Part shown: positions 8,292 through 20,329 of the stretch, piece by piece
How the letters are laid out: each line of letters starts with the position of its first letter
Position numbering within the stretch: the stretch's first letter is position 1
Assembly (NCBI GenBank): GCA_916048095.2
Contig: OU696585.1
Span: 4,465,145 to 4,529,144 of the forward strand
DNA length: 64,000 bases
Source of the DNA: Sacculina carcini
Taxonomy: Eukaryota; Arthropoda; Thecostraca; Sacculinidae
Direction of reading: 5' to 3'
The notes under the pieces: model-generated
Databases searched by the model: none
What the model was told of the DNA's origin: nothing
Seen by the model: only the letters and a program-made list of their open reading frames with translations
Translations under genes and position numbers: made by a program

Positions 8292-11200
8292 ATGGCTGAA
8301 ATCAAGGATTTGATAACGCTCATGCAGGAGCAGATGACACAACAACATTTGCAAATGCAGCAATTTCTTGAGGCGTTCAGTCAAAGTCAGAGCCCGAGTA
8401 CAGCTGTTTCTCAAGCTAGTATTCCGAGTTTTGCGCCATTTGATCATACACATGAGCTATGGGTTGACTACTACTCACGATTCTGCACGTTCATAGGGGC
8501 AAATTCGGTTCCTTTGGACAAACACGCACAAGTTTTTCTAACGAATCAAAGTCCGGTTATCTACAAGATGCTGTCCAACCTTGCCTCGCAGCAATCTCCA
8601 CCCAAGGAAATAAACAACCTGAGCATGGAGGAAATTACTGTTCTTATGATGGAGCAGTACAATCCAAAACGTTTTGTCGTAAGAGAACGTTTTCGTTTCT
8701 GGAGCGACACACGCAGAAAACCAGGAGAGACTATCCAAAAACTTGCTGCGCGGATACGTCATGATGCTGCAACCTGTGACTTTTCTTCGATTCGGGACGC
8801 GCAAGACGAAGCACTTAGAACACGCTTCATTTGCTCCGTAAAAAATGAGGCGGTGTTGAAAGCGTTGTTCAAAATAGATGACGATAAGCTTACATTCGCT
8901 GTCGCTGTTCAGACTGCTCTGGAAGTGGAAGATGCTGCCAAGGTGGCAAAAGAAACGGCATACGGCGGGTCTACTACTGAAGTGAAGAAACTGCAATCAA
9001 GAGCAGACACATTTCGTCGGAGTAAATCTGCGGAACGTGTGGATAGTGCCGGTGCTGCTGACAGAGATGTAAAACCCATCTGCTACCGCTGCGGAAAAGT
9101 GGGACACAAGGCAAACACGTGTCGCCACCTGAGCAGCGAATGTTCTTATTGCAGAAAAAACGGACATATCGAAGCTGCATGTTGCACCAAGGAAAGAGAA
9201 CAGAAGAAAAGATCAAGAGTCACTCCGGTGAAACAGATATCTCGGCGTGAGATGGTTCATGAAATTCATCTAGAAACTTCAAAACTGCCTAGGCTGGAGG
9301 TTCCGATAAAAATTGAAGGTCGTTCATGCAATGTAGAGCTTGACACTGGCGCTGGCGGGAATTTCCTGTAGAAGGAGATTTGGTCTTCGTTAGGTAAGCC
9401 GAAGCTAGAAGCCGTCGACAGACGTTATGAGTCAGCGAGCCAGCATTCAATGCCCATACTCGGCATGTTCACCGCGAGGACACAATCAACTTCAACGGCG
9501 AATGAATTCGACATTCCGTTTGTTGTATCGTCGGTACCAGGTCTAAACCTACTTGGTAGAGATGCTATTGCTGCAATGGATATATCCTTGGACTCAATTA
9601 TACAGGGTCTGAGAGCCGAGACTGCTGATCTGTCGGTGTGCATGGTAAAAAGTGAACCACCGAAAGAGACTCCATTGCAGCAAGCCTGTGAAAATCTTTG
9701 TTCCGAGTTCACGGATTTGTTCAAAGAGGAGCTGGGACTTCTGAAAGATTTTGAGCTAGAGGTGCAATTCAAACCCGACTACAAGCCAGTTTTCTGCAGG
9801 CCAAGACCTGTTCCCTTTTCAGTACAAGAATATTTGGGTCTGGCGTACGATGCCAGTATGTCAAAAGGTATCTGGGAGCTCACAAGTTTCAATGACAGTG
9901 GAACTCCGGTCGTTCCGGTACGAAATACATTGAAAACGGGTGAATCGAAGCCTCAGATCAGAGTTTGTGGTGACTATTCTGTTGCAATCAATGCGCAACT
10001 AGAACCACACCGCCACCCTATTCCTTCGCCTGAAAACCTTCTGCGCAGGCTTGGTGGGAATTGTGGCTTTTCAAAAATAGGTCTCGCCGATGCTTATAAT
10101 CAGATTGCATTGGGTCCGCTGAGCCAGAAATGGTTGGCGCTCAGCACTCACCGTGGTGTACTCTTACAGAAACGCTTGCCTTTCGGCATTTTCTCTGCAC
10201 CTAGTTACTTCCAAGAGATAATGGATAAACTAACAGCAGATCTCCCAGGAGTAGCTGTATATTTGGACGATATACTTGTCAGCGGTGCTGACGAAGATAG
10301 TCATTTATCAAATCTAAGAGCACTGTTGAAGCGTCTTTCAGAGAAAAGTCTTCGTTGTCGTTTAGACAAGTGCCGATTCGCTCAACCATCTGTCGAGTAT
10401 TTGGGGCATACATTGTCCAAACATGGCGTCAGCAAAGGCGCAAAAGTTGATCACGTGCTCGACATGCCTGCGCCAACTGACCGTGCTGGTGTTAAATCAT
10501 TTCTGGGTTCGGTGCAGTTTTATGGCAAGTTTCTCAAGAATTTATCAAGTGTTGCAGAACCATTGCAAAATCTGTGCAAAAAAGATGTTCCCTGGAGATG
10601 GAAGGAGACGGAAGAAACAGCATTCAAAAGGTTAAAAAGCATGTTGTCTTCAAATATAATCTTGGCGCACTATGATCCGTCATTGCCTATTGGTATTTCA
10701 TGTGATGCATCAGAGGTCGGAGTGGGAGCCGTACTGTTTCACCGCTACCCTGATGGTAGCGAACGGCCGATATGCAACGCCTCAAAAACGCTAACTGCTA
10801 GTCAGAAGAACTACAGTCAGATTCAGCGCGAGGCGCTAGCTATCATTTTTGCTCTGAATAAATTTTATCACTACTTACATGGTCGACGCTTCATCTTGAT
10901 TACAGATCACAAGCCATAGCTAAGTTTGTTCGGACCAACAAAAGCTACTCCAAAGCTGGCTGCAAACCGCTTGGCAAGATGGGCACTACAACTGAGTCAA
11001 CATGACTATGTCATAGAGTACCGCAAGACCACAGAGCATGGAAATGCCGATGCACTCAGTCGCCTTCCATCTGGTGCTGATGATGCATTCGATGCGAAGG
11101 AAGATGACAACGACGACGACACGGTGATGGCTATCAAGATGGTCAATGAACAACTAACTGCTTGTAGCCGTTCTACATTACAGAAAGCGTCTTCGAAGGA

Positions 11201-12440
11201 CCGAATTGTCTCTACAGTGATTCGCTTCTGTCGAGAGGGATGGTCATCCGCTAAGGAAGGGGAGGAGCCGTCCGCTGAGATAAAAGTTTTCCGTGGCCTG
11301 GCGGATTCGCTATCCGTGGCTCACGGTTGCTTACTCTACGGTGCACGAGTGGTCATTCCTGAACTACTACGTCCCGCGGTTCTACAGATTCTACATCTGG
11401 GACATTTCGGCATGCAAAGAATGAAACAGCTGGCCAGAACGTCCGTATACTGGCCTAATGTTGACAGGGATATCGAAAAGACGTGTAGAGAATGTTCAGC
11501 GTGTGCGGCTCATCAAAATTTACCTGCCAAACCTCCAATTCACCCATGGATGCTACCGGAAAAGCCCTGGAGTAGAATTCATCTAGATCATGCTATAAAC
11601 TTCATGGGCCACAACTGGTTATTGATGATCGATGCATACACGAAATACCCGTGCATCCATGCGACTACTTCGATTTCTGCTAAGTCTACCATTGCATTGC
11701 TGGAGATAGAGTGCGCTCACTTCGGATATCCTCATACGCTTGTCACAGACAACGCTGCGTCTTTCAAAGGTGATGAGTTCGAGTCGTGGTGCCGAGAGAA
11801 GGGTATAGTGCATTTGACCGGTGTACCATATCATCCCGCAACCAACGGTGCCGCTGAGCGCTTAGTTCAGTCTTTCAAGCAGGCTTTGCGAAAATCCACG
11901 TTGCCGCCACTGCAGGCTCTGCAACAGTTCCTCATGTTGTACAGATGCACTCCTAATTCGAGCGGTTATTCGCCAAGCGAATTGCTGAACGGGCGACAAA
12001 TCCGTACAATGATTGACACACTTCTACCGTCACCCGCTCATGTAGCACAGGAGAAGCAAAACAAGATGTCTAACAAGTCCTTTCAGGAAGATGTGGCCAA
12101 AATAGTACCTTCGTATCGAGAAGGTGATGCATGCTATGCTCTCTACTGTGGTCCGCGCCGTGATCGGGATCCTCGATGGGTTCCAGCAATCGTGAGAAAG
12201 CGTCTAGGAAGTCGCAGCGTCACAGTTAAGGTGGTACCCCAGGGTCCCATCTGGAGGCGTCACATTGAGCAGCTGCGGCCGCGACACACATCCGAAGAGG
12301 ACACAGAACCAGGAGAAGACCTGCATGAATCATCACACTCGAGTCAACCTGCTGAGCCGCTGCCGAAGCCGAAGAAATATCAACGTCGCGTTCGTTTCGC
12401 TGAAGCAGAGCATGGTCCGTCTAACCCGCGTAGATTATAG
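8292..12440 (+). pseudogene. Element C Gag-Pol, single frame with two UAG stops
   Basis: One reading frame of 1383 codons runs from ATG (MAEIKDLITL) to a final TAG, interrupted only by TAG at codon 360 (9369-9371) and TAG at codon 876 (10917-10919). Order: coiled Gln-rich N-terminus and capsid domain; zinc knuckles CYRCGKVGHKANTC and CSYCRKNGHIEAAC (about 264-298); protease DTGAGGNF, directly followed by the first stop; RT with YLDD (10261-10272); RNase H (CDASEVGVG, ITDHKP directly before the second stop); integrase with HLGHFGMQRM/CRECSAC, HLDHA, VTDNAAS and AAERLVQSF. The architecture matches the K02A2.6/Mag-type Gypsy group. The rest of the frame is undisturbed, so the damage is mild. No product is expected past the protease unless the stop is read through. 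Confidence 0.9.
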
Positions 12441-12513
12441 CGTGTACCTCAACCGCATCGTTACTGGTCATGTGATGTTGCCGCCTGGTCGTAATCTCAG
12501 ACTACGTGGGAGG

Positions 12514-12931
12514 TGTTGTGTATTGTTTTTATTATAATTCGTCGACATTTATGAAGATGCATAGACAGTGAGTGCGTGCGAGCGTATATAGCAGGTCGGA
12601 GTGTTTAGCTTTTGCTGTGTGGATTTCTTTGTGTTGTTTGTTTTATGTGAATATTGAAGGATATATATATATGATATATGTATATACGCTTCAGTTCTGG
12701 CGAACTTGTATTTTTCTGAGTTATCGCTGAAGTAAGCAAAGACACAACAGTATGTATCTGCTCTCACCGAGTTGTCTCCGCAGAAATAAGTCAAAAACTG
12801 TTTGAACATTTGTGTTGTGGTCTGATTAACATTTTTTGGGGTAATATATTCCAATAATCGGTTGCCCTATTTGGGAAGCTATATGTTTGTACGTCTTTCT
12901 TAATTCTTTGTTCTTGAGGCCGAAATTATGG
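12514..12931 (+). repeat. Element C 3' LTR
   Basis: Starts TGTTGTGTATTG after a purine-rich stretch (GTGGGAGG) and lacks both insertions present in the 5' copy. It therefore serves as the reference for the empty LTR. It carries an extra ATATATATGATATATGTATA segment near 12660-12685. Confidence 0.85.
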
Positions 12932-12939
12932 ATGTTTGA

Positions 12940-13705
12940 TTTTGAGTGTCGAACTATTTTTTCGTTCTTAATTTGTTCTTTTTTGTTAGGCATCTATAAA
13001 TGGTGATCAAGTCACCTCGTTTTCTTCTGTCTTCTAATGTTGGTAATGCCATTTTTGTAATCTCTGTGTTACTATTTTTCAAGAGTTTTTATTGTTCTAG
13101 TAGCCGACCTTTGTACTATTTCCAGTTTAAGGGTGTGTTTTTGTAAGTGCGGACTTCAGAATGCGGCTTCATACTCCAACGTTGGGCGGACTGTAGACAT
13201 CAATTTTTTCATCATTTCCTCATCAATGTACGTGAACACTACCTTGATGTTTGCCATTGTATTATTGGCTTTCTTGACAACCTTTGTCACGTGGTTTTCA
13301 GGCGATAGCTGTTTGTTGACGATAATCCCTAGGTCCTCTTGTTTGTCGACTTCTTGTAATTGTGTACCGCTCAGAATATATTTCTCCAAAGGTCTATTTT
13401 TTCCTTTTCCGAATCTCAATATATGACATCTATCAACGTTGCAGGGCATCTGCCACTTGTAACTCCATTTTGATATTCCGTCGAGACAGTTTTGTAAAAC
13501 AACACAATCCTCCCGGCATGATACATTTTTTTGTAGTTTCAGGTCGTCTGCAAACATGTTCATATATATGGTATGTGGTATAGCGTCTTCAATATCATTG
13601 ACATACACAATGAAAAAGATCGGAGCCAACACGGTGCTCGGAGACACTCCACTGTTCACTTCTAACCATGATGAACTTTGGCCTCTCAGACAAGTCCTCA
13701 TTTGT
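12940..13705 (-). pseudogene. LINE reverse-transcriptase fragment (Jockey/CR1-like)
   Basis: The minus-strand frame 13156-13701 shows the C-terminal half of a non-LTR RT: a degraded QGSVLGP-like motif, NMFADDLKL catalytic box (about 13540-13570), then the thumb with GKGKNRPLEKY and LGIIVNKQLSPENHV. Similarity to RT C-termini continues in broken frames to about 12940. Endonuclease and 3' tail are not visible. It is a 5'-truncated, decayed copy within the ABCG intron. Confidence 0.75.
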
Positions 13706-13906
13706 CAATTGCTCATTTGTGTATGTGTGAGCATGCAAAGTTTTCGCTGTGCAAAGACATTAAGAAATGCCTTGAATCTGGCATTACTCCTATTTTCATA
13801 TTTATAACAATACAAAAACAGGAAAACGTTTTCATTGGCAAACGTTTTCATTGGCAATACCTGAATGACAAACAACCGAATGCATGCGCGTATGTGTGTG
13901 TGTCAG

Positions 13907-14007
13907 TACGATGCCGGCTTGGCTAGGCTGGGCAAAGTCTCTCTCCTGGTTCAAATACGCCAACGAGGCCTTCTCTATTATACAGTGGAGAAATGTCACC
14001 GACTTAC
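13907..14007 (+). CDS. ABCG transporter (White-like), second-last exon
   Basis: Acceptor TGTGTGTGTCAG ends at 13906 and a consensus donor GTGAGT starts at 14008. The exon encodes the start of the last extracellular region, MPAWLGWAKSL followed by SWFKYANEAFSIIQW and RNVTDL. The motif (Y/W)LSWF-Y-NE-L-INQW is diagnostic of ABCG half-transporters of the White type. Phases fit on both sides: one base completes the Ser codon from 2892-2982, and one base (C) starts the Pro codon completed at 15129. NVT is a potential N-glycosylation site, as usual for this loop. Confidence 0.93.
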
Positions 14008-15128
14008 GTGAGTGGCAGCAAGATACGATTTTGGTATGCCCTTCAATCAGTATTATCTGTGTTGTTTTTTGGCCTTTTGTCGCGGTGTTTTGCTAATATT
14101 TCACTTTATTATATACCTCATTGCAGTGGTGGCACCATTGAGGGATTGGAGAGGTTGAAACCCCTTCTCCCCAAAATGTACGAAGCCCCTGAGCCCCTCC
14201 CCTTCTCCGAAAATCCTGCACATAAAAACTTGAAAATAACAAAAAAACAACAACTTGAAAAAACATAAAAACTGTTCTCAATGTTTCACCAAGCCCACGA
14301 ATCATTTTCATTAGCCTCTCCCTCAGCAGCCCACAAGAAAAATCCTGGTGCCGCCACTGCCTTATTACATCAATTGTCAACATCACCTAAATCAGTTATT
14401 GTACTTAATGTATTAACCCGTTAACACCGATTGGCAACAAGTTCTGCTAGGATGAAAATAGTATCCTTGGTGGTGTAGGGTAATTACTAAAGATATAACT
14501 GAACGTTTGTTACCTAAAGGGGAATACAACAGGCTAAGAAAAGTCACGTTCTGAACTGTACATACTTCAAAGACAAAGACTAAATCAGTCGCCATTCGAG
14601 GTGGATGATGATGATGATGATAATTGGTGGGCACCGGCCTGTCAGACCATATCGTGCCCCTCGAGGTGGCTGAGAAGAATCCTAATGAATGAGTGATTGT
14701 GTTTGTGATCAATTAGAATATAGGCAAGAAAAATGATGGCACAATGAACGCCATTGACTTCTTTACACTTCTTCATTTTTCTGATTCTATCGGGTGTATT
14801 TTTTAAATCAAGGATGGTTGTTGACACATGAAATCAACAAATGCCTGTCTGTCTTCATTTGCCTAAAAGTAAAAACTTTGTCATCTTCTTGATGTGACTT
14901 CGAGTGCAAATAGATATACCACTATCGAGTTAGCATCCAAACCACTGCACTGGTGTTTGTGTGTATGTGTGCTGCTTGTGGTGATAGAGCGTTTACTTGA
15001 ATTTGTTGCCGCACGGTGAATTTTCTGAAGGACAGGTGTGTGAGTCCATGTGTGATACCCACTAGGTGTAGGAGGCTATATAATCTACCCAGTTTAATGT
15101 AATGTAATGTGTGTCCATTTTTAAACAG
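14008..15128 (+). other. ABCG gene intron (1,121 bp)
   Basis: GTGAGT donor to TTTTTAAACAG acceptor. It contains a hAT-like MITE (14124-14359), a GAT triplet run (about 14605-14622) and a short GTAAT tandem (15098-15112). No further coding signal is seen on the + strand; the minus-strand frames here show no recognisable family. Confidence 0.85.
14124..14359. mobile_element. hAT-like MITE (236 bp)
   Basis: Terminal inverted repeats CAGTGGTGGCACCA and TGGTGCCGCCACTG, flanked by imperfect 8-bp sequences CCTCATTG (14116-14123) and CCTTATTA (14360-14367, 6 of 8 identical), consistent with a diverged hAT-type target duplication. No coding capacity. A related terminus is at 60216-60238. Confidence 0.65.
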
Positions 15129-15307
15129 CATGTCCGGCGGCGGCAAACGCAACCACAGCTTGTCTTCACAGTGGAACTGAGGTGCTCGAACGATACACGT
15201 TCAGCGTCTCAGATTTTCCGCTAGATATTGCGGGCATGACGGCACTCTACATCGCTTTCCACGCGCTAGGAATGACGGCACTATGGTTGCGCACGCGGCG
15301 TTCATAG
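15129..15307 (+). CDS. ABCG transporter (White-like), last exon with stop
   Basis: Begins after TTTTTAAACAG (15118-15128). The split codon C|CA gives PCPAAANATTAC, with the paired cysteines of the last extracellular loop, then SGTEVLERYTFSVSDFPLDI and the last membrane helix (GMTALYIAFHALGMTALWL), and ends LRTRRS plus TAG at 15305-15307. The spacing and the Cys - hydrophobic helix - basic end pattern match Drosophila White and relatives. The full gene continues upstream of the window. Substrate (pigment precursor, sterol or xenobiotic) cannot be decided from this part. Confidence 0.93.
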
Positions 15308-15940
15308 CGCGGCAAATCGAAGCACAGGCTGGATTCGCGAAGAACAGCACAAGGAAACATGCACTTTGCCGAATGCATATAATTGTTTCTGTAAATGGTA
15401 TAGATTACTCTTAACACCAGACATTTATAAGCGAATATAACTTGCACAAGAACATACAACAACGCTAAGACAATTGATTTGTCGTTTATATATGTTTCAT
15501 TGAATATATTGATGACTCATATACAAGCATAAGTTTCTCAACTGTTTGAAATAAAATAAAATGTAATTGAATGCACAAACAAGATAACAACCATTTACAG
15601 TTGAAAGACTATCTCAATTTAATTATTCAACAAATAACACCCAACTATTTTTTTAATTCAACACTTAACTAACAAATTATAACATTATGATATCGCTACA
15701 CAATATACTCTTACATAAATGCTTACAATATATCTACACAATTTGTACACACAATATGCTCATGCAGAACATTAACGCACTTGACGGCTTTATATAATTT
15801 GTTAATACCATGATTAATGTACAAATAAAATGGACTTTGTCATATATTTAATAAATATGTGTGTTATTTGAATTATCTGTACACCGCATATATTTGTTGT
15901 CACAATTGTATGAGGTGCTTCGTTTTAGTGTGTAATACAA
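15308..15940 (+). other. ABCG 3' UTR and AT-rich downstream sequence
   Basis: No coding signal. Candidate polyadenylation signals AATAAA lie at 15550-15560 (two overlapping copies), near 15824 and near 15850. The rest is AT-rich and shows no recognisable repeat. Confidence 0.6.
15550..15560 (+). terminator. Candidate polyadenylation signal of the ABCG gene
   Basis: Two overlapping AATAAA hexamers, 245 bp after the ABCG stop codon, followed by GT-containing AT-rich sequence. The choice among several downstream AATAAA sites is open. Confidence 0.4.
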
Positions 15941-17975
15941 CAACATGTATTTGATATAGCGCACTTTCGAGGGCAAAGGCGCGAGCAGTAATAAAAGTAC
16001 AGACAAATGGAGAATGGTATGGAGACAAAGACAATGAGCACAAATCGACAGATATTACATGGGTGCTTGCAAAATTGAATACACACATACACACGCACAC
16101 ACACACATGTATATATATATATGCGTATAAATATTCATACACACATACATATACATACACAGATACATATGTGTATATAATGGAAGTACAGAAAATACAT
16201 GAAAGTCAAAATAAAAAAAGAACAAAAATCATAAGATAAAAAAGTATACAAAATAAAATATGGCCGTTGATAGATGGCCGTTGGCTAGCGAGTAGCTCTT
16301 CCTCCCTTGGACAGGTTTTATTTCTAGTCCTGCTGGGTGTCTAGCCACCCTCCTCACCGGTGGGAACCAGTGGGGGAGCCGGTTTAGTCGCCGACCACTC
16401 GACTATGAGACTGGTTGTAATGGGTTACACAGTACCAGTAGCAGGAATTCTCCTGACCAGACAATTGACCAGACCGGATTGAGTCGACAGGCCAAACACA
16501 GTAATTCACAGTGAGGATAAGAGGTGGAATATAACGGACACAGATTACAGGGTAGGTTAGATCAAGCAGATTCAAGTAGGTGTTTGTGCAAGGCGACAGA
16601 AAAATAATTGATAGAAGTTTTTCCAAGGATGTGTGAGGGAAGCCAGTTATATATACGAGGAACATACAATCTAAAAGATTTGGACGACCAGGGAGATAAA
16701 TTGATAGCGGGAGGACTAACTAAAGGCTTACGATGACGACAATCAGAGCGAACGCCGGGTATGAGAAGAGAGCGAAGATACAAAGGTGAAGATGGAGAAT
16801 GAATCAATTTGAATGTCAAACAGCAAATTTTGAATCGATTTCGTGAAAGAGCAGGAAGCCAGCCAATCTGCTGAGGTGGAATGATGTAGGAATTTTTGGG
16901 GAAAGTCGCAAAACAAATCGACAGGCTAAATTAATTTAGCGAATGAGGTGAGAGCGAGTGAGGTGAGATAAGTGAGTTGTGAAGCGAAATGAAGGATCGA
17001 ATATAACTCCCAAGTTGCGAATATGAGAGGCAAGAGGAAGATTAATATTGTGAGGTTTGAGTCTAGGAGGGTGAAATACAAGATATTCAGTCTTTGAATG
17101 ATTAAGGACAAGTTTCCTTGAGGCAGCCCAAAAAGATATATCACGAAGAAGTTCTGAAACTAGACATGAGGAGGATATAGTTAGGGGAAAATATATTTGG
17201 ACGTCGTCAGCATAAATATGGCACGCAATAGGATAGCGGCGCAAGATTAAGCACAAAGATGAGACATAGAGATGCATCGGACTGAGTAAGATCGGTTGGT
17301 GAGGTAAGACGTGAGAAGAGAAAGTGCACTAGATGAACAACCAGCATGAGAAAGACCTTGACTTGACTAGATGGAATGGTCTACAAGGTCGAAAGGTGAA
17401 GATAAGTCTAGCGAAATGAGAATAACAGACTTCCCATATGAGAAATGTGGGAAAATGTTGTTGACAAGTGAGAGTAGTAGGGTTTCAGTAGAGTGGTTAG
17501 AAACGAAGCCAGATTGTTGAGAATCAAGAGCAGTTTGTATGACTGGACGGAGTTGATGCAAGATGGCTGATTCAAGGAGTTTCGAAGGGAGAGATAAGAT
17601 TGAGATGGGTCGATAGTTACATGGCAGAGTAGGATCAAGACAATATTTCTTTAGAATATGCGTTATAGATGCATGCTTGGCGGCAACAAAAATACCATGG
17701 AGGAACGAGGAGTTAATCAAATGAGTGAATAAGGGAGCCAGTAGTATAATTGAATCAGAAAGTGCAGAAAAGTTTATTGAATCGGTAGAGCAGCGAAATT
17801 TATGGAGTGTTCTGAGATAGCGCGCGGTCTTTGATATAGGAATGAAAGAAAATGACGACAAGGATTCGATTGGCGATGAAAAGGATAAAGGGGAGGGAGA
17901 AGGTTGAATGCTGGAATGCAGAACCGCGATTTTCTCAGCAAAGAAATTAGCAAAATCAGAGGCGTTGATTGAGCA
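15941..17975 (-). pseudogene. CR1-like LINE fragment 1 (RT to 3' tail)
   Basis: The 3' end lies on the left and has the tail motif ATGTATTTGATATAGCGC (15944-15961), shared with the fragments at 18766 and 44385 and typical of CR1/L2-like 3' ends. A CA/TA-rich region at 16080-16170 follows. Broken frames then give the RT: C-terminal block with PWSSKSFRLYVPRIYNWLPS (16562-16819), YADDVQIYF catalytic box and NHSKTEYLVF (16936-17277), and the fingers with NYRPISILS and SLDLSSPFDLVDH (17367-17861). Frameshifts separate the blocks. No endonuclease is present at the right end. Confidence 0.8.
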
Positions 17976-18765
17976 TTATGGCTGATGAGCTCGACCGGAA
18001 ATAGCTTTCAAGGTAGACCAGCGTAAGCGAGAAGATGCAAGACCACGCGGACTCATTTAAAGCTCGAGGGCAGGCTAAAGGGACAGGATGTCGAGAAGAG
18101 GGGGTTTCAGAGTGAGAAAGTGAGGCAGAGAGATATGCAGGTTTAGTGGGACAGTGTAACAGTTTAAAGATTATGGAGCAAATTTTGAAGTGAATTCTAG
18201 ATCCGATAGGAAGCCAGCGGAACTTGAAAGGATAAGAAGTATGACGGCAGAAAGCAGGATATAAAACAAAACGGCAGGATTGGTTCATCACTCGCTGGAG
18301 AAGTTTCAAGGAAGATTTAGGACAGTTGAAGCGGAGCGAGCTGCAGTAATCCAGTCTAAAAAAAGGTGAGTGATTGAACAAGCTTGATAGAAGAGGGCTG
18401 GTCGAGGCATGGACGGATAGGATAGAGAGCGGAGTATTAGGCGACAGATGCGAGCAGTAGCAAGAATATTGGCAGAGAAGGCAAGTGAAGAATCAAAGAT
18501 AATGCCAAGGTTTCTAACAGATGAAGAGAGAGATATGGGCAATAGAGGAGATAAACGAGGAGGGTGGAGAGCAAGAAATTCAGATTTATCAGTATTCAGA
18601 ATGAGGCGACGGGAGGAGGTCCAATCAGATAAATCAGAAAGTATATCAGACAGAAGAGCAGGATCAGAAAAGGGACAATGGATATAGAATTGGATGTTAT
18701 CAGCATATATGTGAAAAGGGATAGACCAGCGTCGAAGGATATGGCAGAGAGAGGACAACAATCAG
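17976..18765 (-). pseudogene. CR1-like LINE fragment 2 (RT C-terminus)
   Basis: A second, diverged copy of the same domain order: the C-terminal block with FRWLPIGSRIHFKIC and the palm with IYADNIQFY (the catalytic Asp pair is DN here, so defective), NTDKSEFLAL and LGIIFDSSLAF in overlapping frames 17956-18381 and 18306-18761. It directly abuts fragment 1 without a visible spacer. Confidence 0.75.
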
Positions 18766-20060
18766 CAATCAACATATACTTGTAGAGCGCACATATCAAC
18801 ACACGCGCGAATGAAGTAAAACAAATAGCAAATAGTCAGCAAAGAGTAAATAAACACTGCAACAAAACAAGCAGACAGGCGGAAAACACAAGTATACATA
18901 CACACGCACACAAAATTCACTTACATACACATATAAACGTAAACACACGTCCCATACTCAAAACATATACAAACACACATAAACTCTGAGTTTACTCTGA
19001 GAAACAACTAAGTTTCTCTGCTTTCCTCTAATCGTTTCTTCATCGTATGTGACTTCAACTTTTGGATCGACCTGCCTTCTCAACCTTACGCAACCTTGCT
19101 TTCACTCATTCAATCATATGGCTTGTGTTCTCCTGTGTCTTCTACCCACGTATCTGACCATTCTCTGGATCTCTTATTGTTTCCATCGCCTGTGCTTTCT
19201 ACTGATGTATCCCCGTCTCTTGTTAATGTTTTCCCGCCTGACAACACTGATTATGATCACAGTCTTCTTATATTCTCTGCCTATTCCACCTCCTGACTCA
19301 CCTTGTTCTTGTGTCTATCGTTGCTATAAAAAACCGATCCTGCTAAATTCGCGTTTTCATTGCATACCTCACTAATTACATCTGTCTTCTACGCTGTTCT
19401 TCCTTCTGAATAGTATTCTTTCTTTTTCAATGTAATGTCGTCCTTTAATGCTTTAATGTTCCTTATGCGCTCTCTCTCCTTCCGGCAGTCGCTCCCCCTT
19501 GGTTAAACTCTTCTTTAATTTCCCTCAAACGTGTCCAGCGTCGACATTAGCGCCTTTGGAAACGTTCTCTTTCTCCTGAATCCTGGCCGTCCTGTTCCTC
19601 TCGCTCTTCTTACTAATCTGCTCTTAGTATGGAAACTACAAGGCCAACTAAAATAAAGACATATAAAGATTGAGAAGAAGAGGAACAAGGATAGACCCTT
19701 GAGGTATGCCAGAGGTACGAGGGATCGAATTTGAGACGGAAGAATTGAACTGGACAGAGTAAGATCGATTATACAAATATGAGAGAGGCAGTGAGAGCGC
19801 GGAATCAGAAACACCTATGTGAGAAAGGTAATTAATGAGAATTTCATGATCTACAGGGTCAAACGCTGAGCTTAAGTCAAGAAGGACAAGGAGAATGGAT
19901 TTTTGAATGACGACAAAATACCTCCAGTGACTGAGATGAGGACAGATTCAGTACTATGAGAAGGAAGACATCCGGATAAAAGGAGACAACTGAGAAAAGA
20001 TGGCAGGTTCCAGGAGTTTGGAGGGAAAACTAAGGAGGGATGGAGGAATATAGGGATATA
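18766..20060 (-). pseudogene. CR1-like LINE fragments 3 (mosaic, both strands)
   Basis: The left end carries the 3' tail motif (ACTTGTAGAGCGC..., 18779-18815). At 19040-19600 the + strand shows a decayed endonuclease end (CDFNFWID, SDHSLDLL) and the following linker (VAPPWLNSSLISLKRVQ). At 19625-20050 the minus strand again shows RT pieces (SKLLEPAIF, LLDLSSAFDPVDHEIL, GIPQGSI). The piece on the opposite strand indicates at least two insertions or an inversion. All frames are broken. Confidence 0.65.
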
Positions 20061-20329
20061 GGGAGGGGCCTAGATTCCTCCTTACACGCCTTCCGCCAAA
20101 CTCCTTACGCCAACGTCAAACTACATGGCTAATCCAGAGAAACTACTACGAAAATGATACCAACAACAAAGAAAAACAAATCGCCAAACCAAAACCTACC
20201 GAGATGTAGAGACAAAGACAAAACTTACCAAAAGACCTCAGCGAAGTAATCAAACCTTTAACAAACTGCTTAAACTACTCACAAATTTTTCGGAAGCTGT
20301 TATAATTTATTAAATAAATAATATAAATT
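20061..20329. other. No feature recognised
   Basis: AT-rich stretch between the CR1-like graveyard and the tail of the full-length LINE; no coding or repeat signal seen. Confidence 0.4.

Larger units (their letters stand above)
3006..12931 (+). mobile_element. Gypsy LTR retrotransposon C (Mag/K02A2.6-like), interrupted and decayed
   Basis: Full-length element in the + orientation. The 5' LTR is 3006-3551 plus 8059-8164, carrying a SINE and element B. A primer site follows at 8177, then one gag-pol frame (8292-12440) with two stops, then a 3' LTR at 12514-12931. After removing the insertions, both LTRs are about 417 bp. I could not find a clean target duplication; the flanks look eroded. It is the oldest layer of this intron nest. 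Confidence 0.85.
2983..13906 (+). other. ABCG gene intron (10,924 bp) filled with nested retroelements
   Basis: Donor GTGTGT at 2983, acceptor TGTGTGTCAG ending at 13906. Contents in order of inferred age: Gypsy C, then a SINE and Gypsy B inside C's 5' LTR, plus a LINE fragment at 12940-13705. About 200 bp at 13706-13906 shows no recognisable repeat apart from a GT run near the acceptor. Confidence 0.85.

Noticed and set aside
9369-10919. Reassigned UAG codon in this organism
   Set aside because: Only two cases, both in one decayed element; the ABCG gene ends in TAG and element C itself ends in TAG.
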